From Amnibacterium sp. (GTDB taxonomy: Bacteria > Actinomycetota > Actinomycetes > Actinomycetales > Microbacteriaceae), in contig JAICSU010000003.1 of the NCBI GenBank assembly GCA_025936735.1, positions 1 through 41,333 on the forward strand: a stretch of 41,333 bases of DNA, in the 5' to 3' direction. Of this stretch, positions 1 to 8,307 are shown piece by piece; positions within the stretch are counted from its first letter, which is position 1; every line of letters starts with the position of its first letter. A program made the translations under genes and the position numbers. Under the pieces are notes generated by a model. The model had not been told where the DNA came from. It did no database searches and worked only from the letters and a program-made list of their open reading frames with translations.

Positions 1-692
1 AGCAGCAGGGGGGCGAGCAGCAGCTCGGCCACGAGACGCGGCGGCTGCGCGAAGTCGTCGTACGCCTGCCGCACCCGCTGCCCGAGGAAGTGCCGTGCGG
101 TCGGCGGCACGCGGCGCACCGCGAGCCCGTCGGCCCGTCGCTCGCGGTCACCGTGCGCGCGGAGCGTGCGGATGAGCTCGAGGTTCTCGAACAGGGTGTC
201 GCCGTCGTAGCCGCCCGCCGCGAGGAGGGCGGAGGCGCGGATGCCGAGCGTGCCCGGGTAGTCGGACGCGAACGCGCGGTTCACGAGCGAGCGGGCGGTG
301 TCCCACCGGGCGTGCCACGGCTGCGGGTCGAACACGTTCTGCGGGCGCACCACCTCCGCGTCGTCGAGCAGGTCCACGACCCGCTCGAGGGCATCCCGGT
401 CGTAGCGCACGTCGTCGTCCGCGAGCACGACGCGGTCGTGGCGGCTCGCCCGGACGCCGGTCATGACGCCGGCGACCTTGCCGTTGGCGCCCGGCCACGG
501 TTCGGGTGCCAGGTGGCGCACCCCGGCCGGCAGGGTGTTCGCGAGGGCGGACCGCACGGGGCCCGGTGAGCCGTCGACGACCGTGACGTCGATGTCCAGG
601 ACGAGGGCGGCGAGGTAGGCGACGAGGTCCGGATCCACCGCATCCGCGACGAGCGGGAGCACGTACTCGGCGTCCAGGAGCGCGGCGGTCAC
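1..692 (-). CDS. Family-2 glycosyltransferase (3' part cut off by window edge)
   Basis: At least 230 residues are visible and the frame stays open past base 1, so the C-terminus is missing. The protein looks like a GT-A fold, inverting family-2 glycosyltransferase. It has an acidic nucleotide-sugar/metal motif ADDDVRYD at residues 91-98, a preceding PGANGKVAGV segment at 67-76 where such enzymes bind donor, and a hydrophobic C-terminal stretch (LVAELLLAPLL) from about residue 220 that may lead into a membrane segment. The GTG start at 692 overlaps the stop of the upstream diiron-protein gene (GTGA), so translation is probably coupled to it. This is the last visible gene of the 4032-to-1 operon. 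Donor and acceptor cannot be told from sequence. The motif assignments follow family knowledge and the link to the operon's chemistry is inference. Confidence 0.8.
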   Translation of the reverse strand, partial: MTAALLDAEYVLPLVADAVDPDLVAYLAALVLDIDVTVVDGSPGPVRSALANTLPAGVRHLAPEPWPGANGKVAGVMTGVRASRHDRVVLADDDVRYDRDALERVVDLLDDAEVVRPQNVFDPQPWHARWDTARSLVNRAFASDYPGTLGIRASALLAAGGYDGDTLFENLELIRTLRAHGDRERRADGLAVRRVPPTARHFLGQRVRQAYDDFAQPPRLVAELLLAPLL

Positions 693-1753
693 GGCACGGG
701 GCCGCGCAGCGACGAGCGGCCGTCGCCCCAGGCCTCGAGCATCCGGCTGCCGGCGCGGCCGTCGACGAACAGGCAGGCGGCCGCACCGACGAGCACGTCG
801 TCGAGCAGCGCCGGCTCGGCGGCGACGAGCGCGCCGGCGAGGTCGTGGGCGGCGATCTGCTCGTGCACCGCGTCCGCCTCCACGTGCTCGTCGAAGTACC
901 AGGTGGCCCGCTCGTCGAAGCCGTGCCGCCGGAACCCGGTGCCGTAGAGCCGGTTCGGCACCGACGACGTCATCTCGAACGCGGCGAGATGACCGACGAT
1001 CGCGCCGCGGAGGCGCCGGTGCAGGCCGAACAGCGACATCGTGTTCAGCGAGGCGATCGTGGCGGCCGGCAGCAGGTCCAGGTAGGCGCCATAGGCGTCG
1101 TCGAGGCCGACCGCTCGCATCGTGCCGGCGAAGATCGCGGAGTGCATCCGCTGGGGACGGCCGCCGCCGTACTCGTCCGCCTGGATCTCGACCAGCGCCG
1201 CCTTCGCCCTCGCGGAGAGCCGCGGGATCGCCCAGCTGTGCGGATCGGCCTCCTTCAGCGTGTACAGGGAGCGCTGCACGAGGAACTCCCGCAGCTGCTC
1301 GAGCGTCGCCTTCTTCGCCACGTACCGCGAGAGGCTCGGGCCCTCGTCCGCTCCCGTGAGCTCGAACAGGGCGGCGGCGACGGCCGCGGCGGTGGGCTCG
1401 GGCCGGCCGGGCATCGGCACGGACTCGCGCAGTGCCCGTTCGAACGCCTTCTCGGCGACCGCCCTCGCCGTCAGCAGGGCGGGATCCCATTCGAGATCCT
1501 CGTCGGCACCGGCGATGCCGCCGTAGTGCAGCTCGTAGAGCAGGAAGAGGGCGAGCTGCAGGTCCTCGTCACCGAGGATCCCGTCGGAGTCGGCCAGCCC
1601 GTCCGACACGGTGTCCACCAGGGGGCGGTCCAGCGGCCGCCCGCGAAGGACGTCCAGCACCGCGGCGCTCACCGGCCCGCGCTGCTCCGGCAACGGCATG
1701 GGCCGCTGCAGAGGGATGCTGTCGTCGAGCAGCGTTGCGGGCACGGATGCCAC
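689..1753 (-). CDS. Heme-oxygenase-like diiron protein (iron-containing redox enzyme family)
   Basis: The 354-residue protein fits the 'iron-containing redox enzyme' family (Haem_oxygenas_2). These heme-oxygenase-fold proteins bind two irons and use O2. Candidate ligands are E168, E194, H204, E260, H290, D294 and H297. The helix holding the last three reads DEHVEADAVHE. As I recall SznF (N-oxygenase of streptozotocin biosynthesis), its ligands are E189, E215, H225, E281, H311, D315 and H318, so all seven match at a constant offset of 21. The C-terminal cupin of SznF is absent, so an N-hydroxylase without the rearrangement step is the closest guess. The roughly 140-residue N-terminal part is helical and I do not recognise it. 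The gene starts with GTG 54 bp after dimethylargininase and overlaps the glycosyltransferase start. Membership of the fold family is fairly secure, but the substrate is unknown. Confidence 0.82.
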   Translation of the reverse strand: MASVPATLLDDSIPLQRPMPLPEQRGPVSAAVLDVLRGRPLDRPLVDTVSDGLADSDGILGDEDLQLALFLLYELHYGGIAGADEDLEWDPALLTARAVAEKAFERALRESVPMPGRPEPTAAAVAAALFELTGADEGPSLSRYVAKKATLEQLREFLVQRSLYTLKEADPHSWAIPRLSARAKAALVEIQADEYGGGRPQRMHSAIFAGTMRAVGLDDAYGAYLDLLPAATIASLNTMSLFGLHRRLRGAIVGHLAAFEMTSSVPNRLYGTGFRRHGFDERATWYFDEHVEADAVHEQIAAHDLAGALVAAEPALLDDVLVGAAACLFVDGRAGSRMLEAWGDGRSSLRGPVP

Positions 1754-1807
1754 GATCGCGGCGAACCCTGGACGGTCGTCGGGCTGGGGCTGAAAGCGGG
1801 GTGGACG

Positions 1808-2581
1808 CTAGGGAAGTGCCGGGATGCGCACCGAGAGGCAGGTGACGCAGCCCTCCAGCTTCTCGAACTCGGTGATCGGGACGGCGACGACCTCGAGTCC
1901 GAGGCCCTCGAGCACCGCGATCGACCCCGGCACCGAGGAGGCCATGACCACCCGGCGCTCGTCGACCGGGACGACCGCCGCGCCACGCTCCGGCAGCGCG
2001 AGGAAGCGCTCGAACGCGCCCGGGTCGTCCACGTCGTCGGGGAAGCCCACGACGGTGCCGTCGGGCAGCGCGGTGACCGCGGACTTCAGATGCAGCACGC
2101 GGGTGACGGGCACGGGCACCACCGTGAGGCCCTCCGGCTGGAGGATGGCGGCGAGCTGCGCGATGCCGTGCTCGTTGGTGCGGCTCGACCGCCCGACGTA
2201 GACCGTCCTGCCGACCTGGAGCACGTCTCCGCCGTCGAGGGTGGCGGGGGTCTCCAGCCGGCGCACGTCGAGGCCGGTGCTCCGGATGGCGGCGGCGACG
2301 GTCGCGAGCTCGCCGCGGCGGGAGTCGGCGCCGGGGGAGGCGAGAACGGCGATCCGACCGAACACGAGGAGCGGATCCTCGACGAAGACCCCGTCGGGCT
2401 GGTCGTCGGCCGGGTCCACCTCGAGCACGTCCCAGCCGAGGTCGCGCCACGCCTGCACGTACCCCTGCCATTGCGCGGCGGCGAGCTCCGGATCCACCGG
2501 CGTGCGCTCCAGATGGGTCAGCTCGCCGTCGGCGAGCCTCGGGGACGGACGGCGGACGAGCACGGTGGGCATGACCGCCAT
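1808..2581 (-). CDS. ddaH: Dimethylargininase (N-omega,N-omega-dimethylarginine dimethylaminohydrolase)
   Basis: At 257 residues this has the usual length of bacterial dimethylargininases, which hydrolyse N-omega-methylated arginines to citrulline and methylamines. Visible family features are the N-terminal LVRRPSP strand, the acidic EDPLL at 68-72, the DGGDVLQVGRTVYVG block at 116-130, catalytic His164 in LHLKSAV, and nucleophile Cys248 in the C-terminal CVTCLS. Five-fold pseudo-symmetric guanidino-modifying enzymes such as arginine deiminase share this plan, but the short length and lack of a helical insert favour dimethylargininase. ATG at 2581 lies 11 bp after the lipase-maturation-factor stop. 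An internal ATG four codons later is an alternative start. The next gene is the diiron protein, which suggests shared methylarginine or guanidine chemistry (inference). Confidence 0.9.
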   Translation of the reverse strand: MAVMPTVLVRRPSPRLADGELTHLERTPVDPELAAAQWQGYVQAWRDLGWDVLEVDPADDQPDGVFVEDPLLVFGRIAVLASPGADSRRGELATVAAAIRSTGLDVRRLETPATLDGGDVLQVGRTVYVGRSSRTNEHGIAQLAAILQPEGLTVVPVPVTRVLHLKSAVTALPDGTVVGFPDDVDDPGAFERFLALPERGAAVVPVDERRVVMASSVPGSIAVLEGLGLEVVAVPITEFEKLEGCVTCLSVRIPALP

Positions 2582-2592
2582 CGTGCCAGCCG

Positions 2593-4032
2593 TCAGCGCA
2601 GCGCGCGCCGCAGGCGGTCGGCACCGGTCGGCGGCACGAGGGTGTAGAGCGGCCGCCGCACCCAGATCGCCCCGCCCTCCCGGTGCTCGGCCCGGGTGGC
2701 GAACCGGTAGCGGAACATGCGCACCCGGATCAGCCGGGGCCGCTCCCCGCCGAACGGATCAACGCGGACGAGCCTCAGGATCCGGGCATCCGCCTCGAGG
2801 AGGTGCAGCAGCAGGGCGGCGAACCACTCCGCTCGGGCGGCACCGAGGGGGACGAACCAGAGCAGCCAGTCGAGCCGCAGGTGGTAGGGCGCGACCTGCG
2901 GCGGGCGCCGGTCGACCTCACCCGGCTTGCCGAAGAACTGGTACTCGCGCCAGTCGCCCTCGCCGGGGAGCGGCTCGGTCGTCCCTTCGATCACCACCTC
3001 GTCGCGCTGCCGGGTCACGCTGCCGAACGCGCCGTACGCGTTGCCGAGGTTCCAGCGGTTGAAGGCCGCGTTCATGAGCTGGTTCCGGGACAGCAGGTTG
3101 CGCGCCGGCCGGTAGGCGAGCACGAGCAGGCCGGCCGCGACGAGCGTGGTGATCACGAGCCAGTACAGCGGCAGGGCCGCGGCCCGGTGCTCGTCGACGG
3201 GGACGAAGGGCAGGACCGTGTGCACGGCGCGGTCGCCGAGCGCGGCGCCTGCGAGCACGATCGTGAGCAGGTTCAGCCAGGCGAAGTTCCCGGTGAGGAT
3301 GAGCCAGCCCTGGGTCAGGATGATCACGACGCCCGCGATCGACGCCACCGGCTGCGGGAGGAACAGCAGGATCGGTGCGACCAGCTGCGCGACATGGTTG
3401 CCGATCACCTCGAGGCGGTGCCACCACGGGGGCATCAGGTGGGCGGTGCGGCTCAGCGGATTCGGCATCGGCTGCGTCTCGTGGTGGTAGTAGAGCGCCG
3501 TCAGATCGCGCCAGGCGGGGTCGCCGCGCAGCTTGATGAGGCCCGCGCCGAACTCGAGCCGGAACACGAGCCAGAGCACGGCGAGCAGGATGAGCCGCGG
3601 GGGCGGCGACCCGTCGCTGCCGAGGAACGCGACCGTGAAGCCCGTCTCGCAGAGCAGCATCTCCCAGCCGAAGCCGTAGAACGTCTGCCCGACGTGGACG
3701 ATCGACAGGTAGAGGCCGTAGAGCGCGAGGAAGGCGATCATCGACAGCCAGTCGGGTCCGCGCTGCGGCAGGCCGACGACGAGCAGCGCCGCAACGGCGA
3801 TGCCGGCCGTGCAGACGGCGGTCAGCAGGCGGTCCGAGTAGCGCCACCGGAACAGCGTCGGCCCCGGAGGGCCGAGCCGGAGGTAGCGGGGGACCGGCAG
3901 CAGCCCGTGCTCGCCGAGGAGCGCCGGGAACTGCCGGAGAGTCGAAACGAAGGCGAGCAGGTAGACCACCGCGGTGCCGCGCTGCAGCACCTGGCGGGCG
4001 AACTCCGCGTCGGGCGCCGTCAGCAGGTCCAT
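2593..4032 (-). CDS. Lipase maturation factor family membrane protein
   Basis: The 479-residue polytopic protein resembles the vertebrate lipase maturation factor 1 (LMF1) family, which is common in actinobacteria with unknown bacterial role. The N-terminal half carries repeated hydrophobic segments. Family-like blocks include RLEFGAGLIKLRGDPAWRDL, the TALYYHHETQPMPNPLS segment and GNFAWLNLLT. The C-terminal soluble part has the WREYQFFGKPG and LRLDWLLWFVPLG blocks typical of the family. I chose ATG 4032 over the upstream in-frame ATG at 4155: the extension is proline/arginine-rich, would overlap the divergent GAF gene, and a TACCGT hexamer sits 8 nt before 4032. It is the first gene of the operon with dimethylargininase, the diiron protein and the glycosyltransferase. 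Confidence 0.85.
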   Translation of the reverse strand: MDLLTAPDAEFARQVLQRGTAVVYLLAFVSTLRQFPALLGEHGLLPVPRYLRLGPPGPTLFRWRYSDRLLTAVCTAGIAVAALLVVGLPQRGPDWLSMIAFLALYGLYLSIVHVGQTFYGFGWEMLLCETGFTVAFLGSDGSPPPRLILLAVLWLVFRLEFGAGLIKLRGDPAWRDLTALYYHHETQPMPNPLSRTAHLMPPWWHRLEVIGNHVAQLVAPILLFLPQPVASIAGVVIILTQGWLILTGNFAWLNLLTIVLAGAALGDRAVHTVLPFVPVDEHRAAALPLYWLVITTLVAAGLLVLAYRPARNLLSRNQLMNAAFNRWNLGNAYGAFGSVTRQRDEVVIEGTTEPLPGEGDWREYQFFGKPGEVDRRPPQVAPYHLRLDWLLWFVPLGAARAEWFAALLLHLLEADARILRLVRVDPFGGERPRLIRVRMFRYRFATRAEHREGGAIWVRRPLYTLVPPTGADRLRRALR

Positions 4033-4040
4033 CGGACGGC

Positions 4041-4046
4041 ACGGTA
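4041..4046 (-). promoter_or_regulatory. Candidate -10 box (TACCGT) for the 4032-to-1 operon
   Basis: TACCGT on the minus strand fits the actinobacterial TANNNT consensus and ends 8 nt before the ATG at 4032. The transcript would start at or within a few bases of the start codon, so it would be leaderless or nearly so. No convincing -35 is visible. The region 4033-4139 separates this operon from the divergent GAF gene. Confidence 0.45.
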
Positions 4047-4139
4047 AGTCGCCTCGGGTTGCCTGGGGAAGCCCCTTGATCCACCTGCGCGCCGGCGGGC
4101 GCGGGTGATCATGGACGCTCCGGCAGGGGAGGGACGGGC

Positions 4140-5240
4140 GTGGTACCCAGCGCAACCGACACCCGCGGGAGCCGCTTGCGGGTGCGCCGACTGCACCACA
4201 GCGGCCCCGCTCCCGTCCGCGTGCTCGTCGCCGGGGACCGCGCCGCGCTCCGGCTCGGGGGTTCGGGCGTCGAGCTGCCCGACCGCGTGCTCGACCGGGT
4301 GTGGCTCTCCACCCGCCGGGGTGTGGACGTCGACGTCGTCAGCGACCTGAAGCCGGTGCTCCAGGCCGTCGACCGCACGTTCGCCGACTGGCGGCTCGGG
4401 CGGTACGAGGCCGTGGTGGTCGTCGTGGACGACCGCCTGGAGTCGCCGTTCCGCTTCCGCACGGTGCACCGGCTCGAGGAGCTGCTGCAGCGGGTGCTCG
4501 CGGAGACGGCGGGAGGCAGCCGGGTGATCGTCGCCGAGGTCCCGGCGGCCGACGCCGGCGGCGGCCGGCACGCGGGTTCGCCCCGCAGCCGCATCGAGCA
4601 GACCGTGCGCACGCTCGGCACCCCGCGGGTCACGTTCTGCGGATCCGCGGAACGGCCGCTCGTCGAGGTCCTCTCCGACGAGATCCGCGCGGGCCTCGAC
4701 GGGCAGGACGGCGACACGGCGGGCGGCCGCCGCGCGCTGCCCGACGACGAGGAGCGCCGCCAGCAGGCGCTCGACGCGCTGGGGATCGTCGGCAGCGCGC
4801 CGGATCCGCGGCTCGACGACCTCGTGGAGCTCGCCCGCACCGCGTTCGGCACGGAGAGCGCGGAGATCAACTTCATCGACCGCGACCGGCAGTGGAAGAT
4901 GGCGGTCGCGGGCAGCGAACGGGGCTCCAACCCCCGCGCGTACTCGTTCTGCGCGACGACGATCCAGCAGGCGGAGCCCACGGTCATCCCGGACGCGACC
5001 CGCGACCCCCGCGTCATGAACAGCCCGCTCGCCACCGGCCCGCATCCGATCCGCTTCTACGCCGCGCACCCGATCGAGTCGCCGGAGGGCTACCGCATCG
5101 GATCGTTCTGCATCTACGACTCGGAGCCGCGGGAGCCGGAGGAGATCAACCTCCAGGTGCTGCGCGACCTCGCACTGCTCGCGCAGGCGGAGATCACCGG
5201 CGTCGACGGGGCGCCGGTCGGGGCGACGGTCGCGGCGTAG
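4140..5240 (+). CDS. GAF-domain protein with degenerate SGNH-like N-terminal domain
   Basis: The 366-residue soluble protein has two parts. Residues about 25-185 look like an SGNH-hydrolase fold: VLVAGDRAALRLGGSGVEL matches block I, but the catalytic Ser of GDS is Arg (GDR, 32-34). At the block III position the usual GGND motif is replaced by VVVDDRLES, so this domain is probably catalytically dead. Residues about 205-355 form a GAF domain (RQQALDALGIVGS, INFIDRDRQWKMAVAG, FCATTIQ, PIRFYAAHPIESPEGYRIGSFCIYD) of the type fused to cyclases, phosphatases and kinases. GTG 4140 is preceded by GGGGAGGGAC, a usable ribosome site. The sulfurtransferase gene follows after 28 bp. A related GAF domain is fused to the kinase at 24876. 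Ligand and partner are unknown. Confidence 0.8.
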   Translation: MVPSATDTRGSRLRVRRLHHSGPAPVRVLVAGDRAALRLGGSGVELPDRVLDRVWLSTRRGVDVDVVSDLKPVLQAVDRTFADWRLGRYEAVVVVVDDRLESPFRFRTVHRLEELLQRVLAETAGGSRVIVAEVPAADAGGGRHAGSPRSRIEQTVRTLGTPRVTFCGSAERPLVEVLSDEIRAGLDGQDGDTAGGRRALPDDEERRQQALDALGIVGSAPDPRLDDLVELARTAFGTESAEINFIDRDRQWKMAVAGSERGSNPRAYSFCATTIQQAEPTVIPDATRDPRVMNSPLATGPHPIRFYAAHPIESPEGYRIGSFCIYDSEPREPEEINLQVLRDLALLAQAEITGVDGAPVGATVAA

Positions 5241-5268
5241 CCCGACGCCGGCAGGGCACGATGGGTCG

Positions 5269-6096
5269 GTGGACCCGCTGATCTCCGTCGACGACCTCGC
5301 CGCCCGGCAGGGCGACCCCTCCCTCGTGCTCCTCGACGTGCGCTGGCGCCTCGACCGGCCGGACGGGCGGCCCGAGTACCGCGCCGGGCACATCCCCGGA
5401 GCGGTGTTCGTCGACCTCGAGGCCGAGCTCGCCGCACCGCCGTCGCCTGCCGCGGGCCGGCATCCCCTGCCCGCTCCCGCGGATCTGCAGGCCGCGGCGC
5501 GTCGCTGGGGGATCCACGGCGGTGACTCGGTGGTGGTCTACGACGACCTCGGCGGCATGTCGGCGGCCCGCGGCTGGTGGCTCCTCGCGGATGCCGGCGT
5601 CGACGTGCGCCTGCTGGACGGCGGGCTCCGCGCCTGGCGGGACGCCGGGCTGCCGCTCGAGGCCGGGGAGCGCGCACCGGCACCGGGCGACGTCGTGCTG
5701 ACGCCCGGCCGGCTGCCGGTCGTCGACCAGGGGGACCTCGAGCCGTTCGCCGGCGTGCTGCTCGACGCGCGGGCCGCCGAGCGGTACCGCGGGGAGGTGG
5801 AGCCGGTCGATCCGCGGGCCGGGCACATCCCGGGCGCCGTCAGCGCGCCGACCGGTGAGAACCTCGGGCCGGACGGCCGGTTCCTGCCCCCGGATGCGCT
5901 CCGGCGCCGGTTCGAGGCGCTCGGCGTGCGCGCCGGCGAGCCCGTCGCCGCCTACTGCGGCTCGGGGGTGACGGCCTCGCACGAGGCCCTCGCGCTCGTG
6001 CTCGCCGGCTTCACCCCGGCGCTGTACCCGGGCTCGTGGAGCCAGTGGTCGAACAGTGAGGGCGCCCCCGTGGCGACCGGCCCCGCCCCGCGCTGA
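5269..6096 (+). CDS. sseA: 3-Mercaptopyruvate / thiosulfate sulfurtransferase
   Basis: The 275-residue protein has two tandem rhodanese domains. The N-terminal one is inactive (ends around residue 125) and the C-terminal one carries catalytic Cys230 in CGSGVTAS. The loop CGSGVT is typical of 3-mercaptopyruvate sulfurtransferases, whereas thiosulfate-preferring rhodaneses usually have CRKGVT. Both domains keep the AGHIPGAV signature (near residues 40 and 186). It moves sulfane sulfur to cyanide or thiol acceptors in the cytoplasm. GTG 5269 sits 6 nt after a CACGAT hexamer, possibly a weak leaderless promoter. It ends 3 bp from the convergent ABC permease stop, with both stops in a TGACCGTCA sequence. 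Confidence 0.9.
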   Translation: MDPLISVDDLAARQGDPSLVLLDVRWRLDRPDGRPEYRAGHIPGAVFVDLEAELAAPPSPAAGRHPLPAPADLQAAARRWGIHGGDSVVVYDDLGGMSAARGWWLLADAGVDVRLLDGGLRAWRDAGLPLEAGERAPAPGDVVLTPGRLPVVDQGDLEPFAGVLLDARAAERYRGEVEPVDPRAGHIPGAVSAPTGENLGPDGRFLPPDALRRRFEALGVRAGEPVAAYCGSGVTASHEALALVLAGFTPALYPGSWSQWSNSEGAPVATGPAPR

Positions 6097-6099
6097 CCG

Positions 6100-8307
6100 T
6101 CACTCCGCGCGGAGGTGCTCCGGGCGCAGCAGCCGGGCCGCCGCCGGCAGGCTCGCCGCGGTCACGAGCACCGGTACGAGCAGGGCGACGGCAGCGGTCG
6201 ACGACACCACCCCGGCGTCGGGCACCGCGGGTTGCCCCATGATCGCGAGCAGCACCGCACCGAGCGCTGTGCCGGTGACCGTCGCGACGACGGCGCCCAC
6301 CACGACGGGCAGCGCGCTCTCCGCGAGGATCGCTCCCATGAGCGTGCGCCTCGGCAGGCCGAGAACGGCGAGCACCGCGAGCGCCTGGCGCCGCTCCCGC
6401 AGCTGCTCGCCGACCGAGACGAACAGCACCGACCCGATCAGCAGCAGCACGAGCACGAGCCCGACGGTGAGACCGCGGCGCACCGCGTCGAAGCGGTGCG
6501 CGAGCGTGAACGGTGCGAGCGACCGGACGGAGATCGTCGGGTCGATCGCGACGGCGGACCGCACGATCCGGGTGAGCCCGGCGGCGCTCGTCGGCAGCAC
6601 GGTCGACACGGTGACCGCCCCTCGCCGGGCGGTGGGCAGGGCGCCGGGCGTGATGAGCACGACCCCCTCGAAGGTGTCGCCGTCGGGCAGCGGGCCGAGC
6701 GAGACCGACGGCGCGTCGACCGGCACCCGCCACGGGCCGTCGGCGTCGAGGACCACGCCGGGCCGAGCGTCCCCGCCGCGGTCGACGTAGACGCTGCCGT
6801 CGACGCAGCCGGGCACGGACGCGACGGCGGCCAGGGCCCGGCAGTCCCCGATGACCAGGGAGACGAACCGGTCCGCTGAGCCGTGCACGGCCAGCTCGGT
6901 CGAGGCGAGCGCCGGGGTGCCGGCGCTGCCGAGCAGGGCGCGCATCCGGTCCGCGACCGCCCCGCGTTCCTGCTGCGCCGTGAACAGGGTGCCCGTCCGC
7001 CGGGCGCCGGTGTCGGTCGTGTACCCGCCCGCGAGGCCCGCGAAGAGCAGCTGGAGGGCGATGGCACCCGCGACCACCGCGGTGATCGCGCCGACGACCC
7101 GGCCGGTCGTCGTGCCCTCGTGGCGGATTCGCTTCCGCGCGAGCTGCCAGGCGACGGGACCGATCGCCAGCGCTCCGGCGGCCCGCTCGGTGATCCACGG
7201 CAGCAGTGCGACCGCGGCGCCGAGGAGCAGCACGACCCCGGAGCCGACGAGCCAGACGCCGAGGCCGAGCCGCGCCGCGAGAGCGACGGTGCCGGCGCCG
7301 AGAAGCGCGGCCGCGAGCACGAGCGTCGCGACGCGCCAGACGAGGCGTCGTCGCCGTCCCGCCCGCCGAGCGACGCCGAGCGGCTCGACGCGCAGCGCGA
7401 GGAGCCCCGCCAGGGCCGCGCCGCCGAGCAGGAGCGGCCCCGCGGCGAGGACGAGCACGACCGCCGGCCACGTGGGCGCGACGTCGCCGGGGAAGACGCC
7501 GAGCGAGGCGACGCTGAACGACCCGATCATGCTGCGGGCCGCCGCGAAGACCGCCAGCCCGACGACGTCGCCGAACGCCGCCGCGACCGCCGCCTCCAGG
7601 AGCGCGAGCACGAGGACCGACCCGGACGAGAGCCCGAGCAGCCGCAGCGCGGCGAGCCGCCGGTCACGGCGCTCCGCGCCGAAGCGCCCGGCCACCGCCA
7701 CGACGATGCCGATCGGGACGAGCAGGATCAGCACGCCGACCACGACGAGCAGCGACAGCACCGGGTCGAGCGGATCGCGGGACACCGCCTGGCCGAATCC
7801 GCGGACGCCGACGGCCGTGCCGGCGCCGGCCACGGCCGGATCGACCGCGACGAACCGTGCCTCCGTCGGGCCGAGCAAGCCGGCGGGCGCGATCGTCCCG
7901 GCGACGCGATACGGCAGGCGCGCCCGGAGGAGAGCGCCGTCCGGCCCCGCGAGCTCCGCCTTCAGGGCGGTCGAGACGAGCATCGACCCGGACGGCGGCA
8001 GCGCCTGGACGCCGGGTGGCAGCGGCACCCGTCCCGTCGCCGGCGCCAGTACGAGGCCGGACACGTCGTCGCTGCCGGTCGTGATCCCGATCTCGGTGAG
8101 GCGGAGCGGCGCGCTCCCCTCCACGACGAGCGGGCTACGCGCGTCCTGCCGTGCGGAGCGCGCCCCCAGCGCTCCCGGCACGCTCACCGCGAGCAGCAGC
8201 AGGGCGACCGCGAAGCCGGCGGCGACGGCGACGAGGGCCGTGCGGGCGCGCGCGTCGCGACCGCGCAGGACCGCCGCCCCCGCGAGCGGCAGGAGCGTGC
8301 GGATCAC
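6100..8307 (-). CDS. FtsX-type ABC transporter permease
   Basis: The 735-residue membrane protein has about ten hydrophobic segments arranged as two FtsX-like modules with large extracytoplasmic parts, typical of type VII (MacB-like) exporters and mechanotransmission systems. The first segment is near residues 20-45. The FtsX core containing REQRQALAVLAVLGLPRRTL-like sequence precedes the last three helices, and a similar RRLAALRLLGLSSGSVLVLAL block marks the first module. GTG 8307 overlaps the ATPase stop (GTGA), which rules out the longer frame running to 8688 through the ATPase gene. The cassette order is padR, ATPase, permease. Probable roles are peptide/antibiotic export or envelope-signal sensing, and the substrate cannot be read from sequence. 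Confidence 0.88.
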   Translation of the reverse strand: MIRTLLPLAGAAVLRGRDARARTALVAVAAGFAVALLLLAVSVPGALGARSARQDARSPLVVEGSAPLRLTEIGITTGSDDVSGLVLAPATGRVPLPPGVQALPPSGSMLVSTALKAELAGPDGALLRARLPYRVAGTIAPAGLLGPTEARFVAVDPAVAGAGTAVGVRGFGQAVSRDPLDPVLSLLVVVGVLILLVPIGIVVAVAGRFGAERRDRRLAALRLLGLSSGSVLVLALLEAAVAAAFGDVVGLAVFAAARSMIGSFSVASLGVFPGDVAPTWPAVVLVLAAGPLLLGGAALAGLLALRVEPLGVARRAGRRRRLVWRVATLVLAAALLGAGTVALAARLGLGVWLVGSGVVLLLGAAVALLPWITERAAGALAIGPVAWQLARKRIRHEGTTTGRVVGAITAVVAGAIALQLLFAGLAGGYTTDTGARRTGTLFTAQQERGAVADRMRALLGSAGTPALASTELAVHGSADRFVSLVIGDCRALAAVASVPGCVDGSVYVDRGGDARPGVVLDADGPWRVPVDAPSVSLGPLPDGDTFEGVVLITPGALPTARRGAVTVSTVLPTSAAGLTRIVRSAVAIDPTISVRSLAPFTLAHRFDAVRRGLTVGLVLVLLLIGSVLFVSVGEQLRERRQALAVLAVLGLPRRTLMGAILAESALPVVVGAVVATVTGTALGAVLLAIMGQPAVPDAGVVSSTAAVALLVPVLVTAASLPAAARLLRPEHLRAE

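Noticed and set aside
845-2647. A 600-codon open frame on the plus strand across the dimethylargininase and diiron genes.
   Set aside because: Composition-driven shadow with no recognisable domain, opposite to two genes with clear catalytic motifs.
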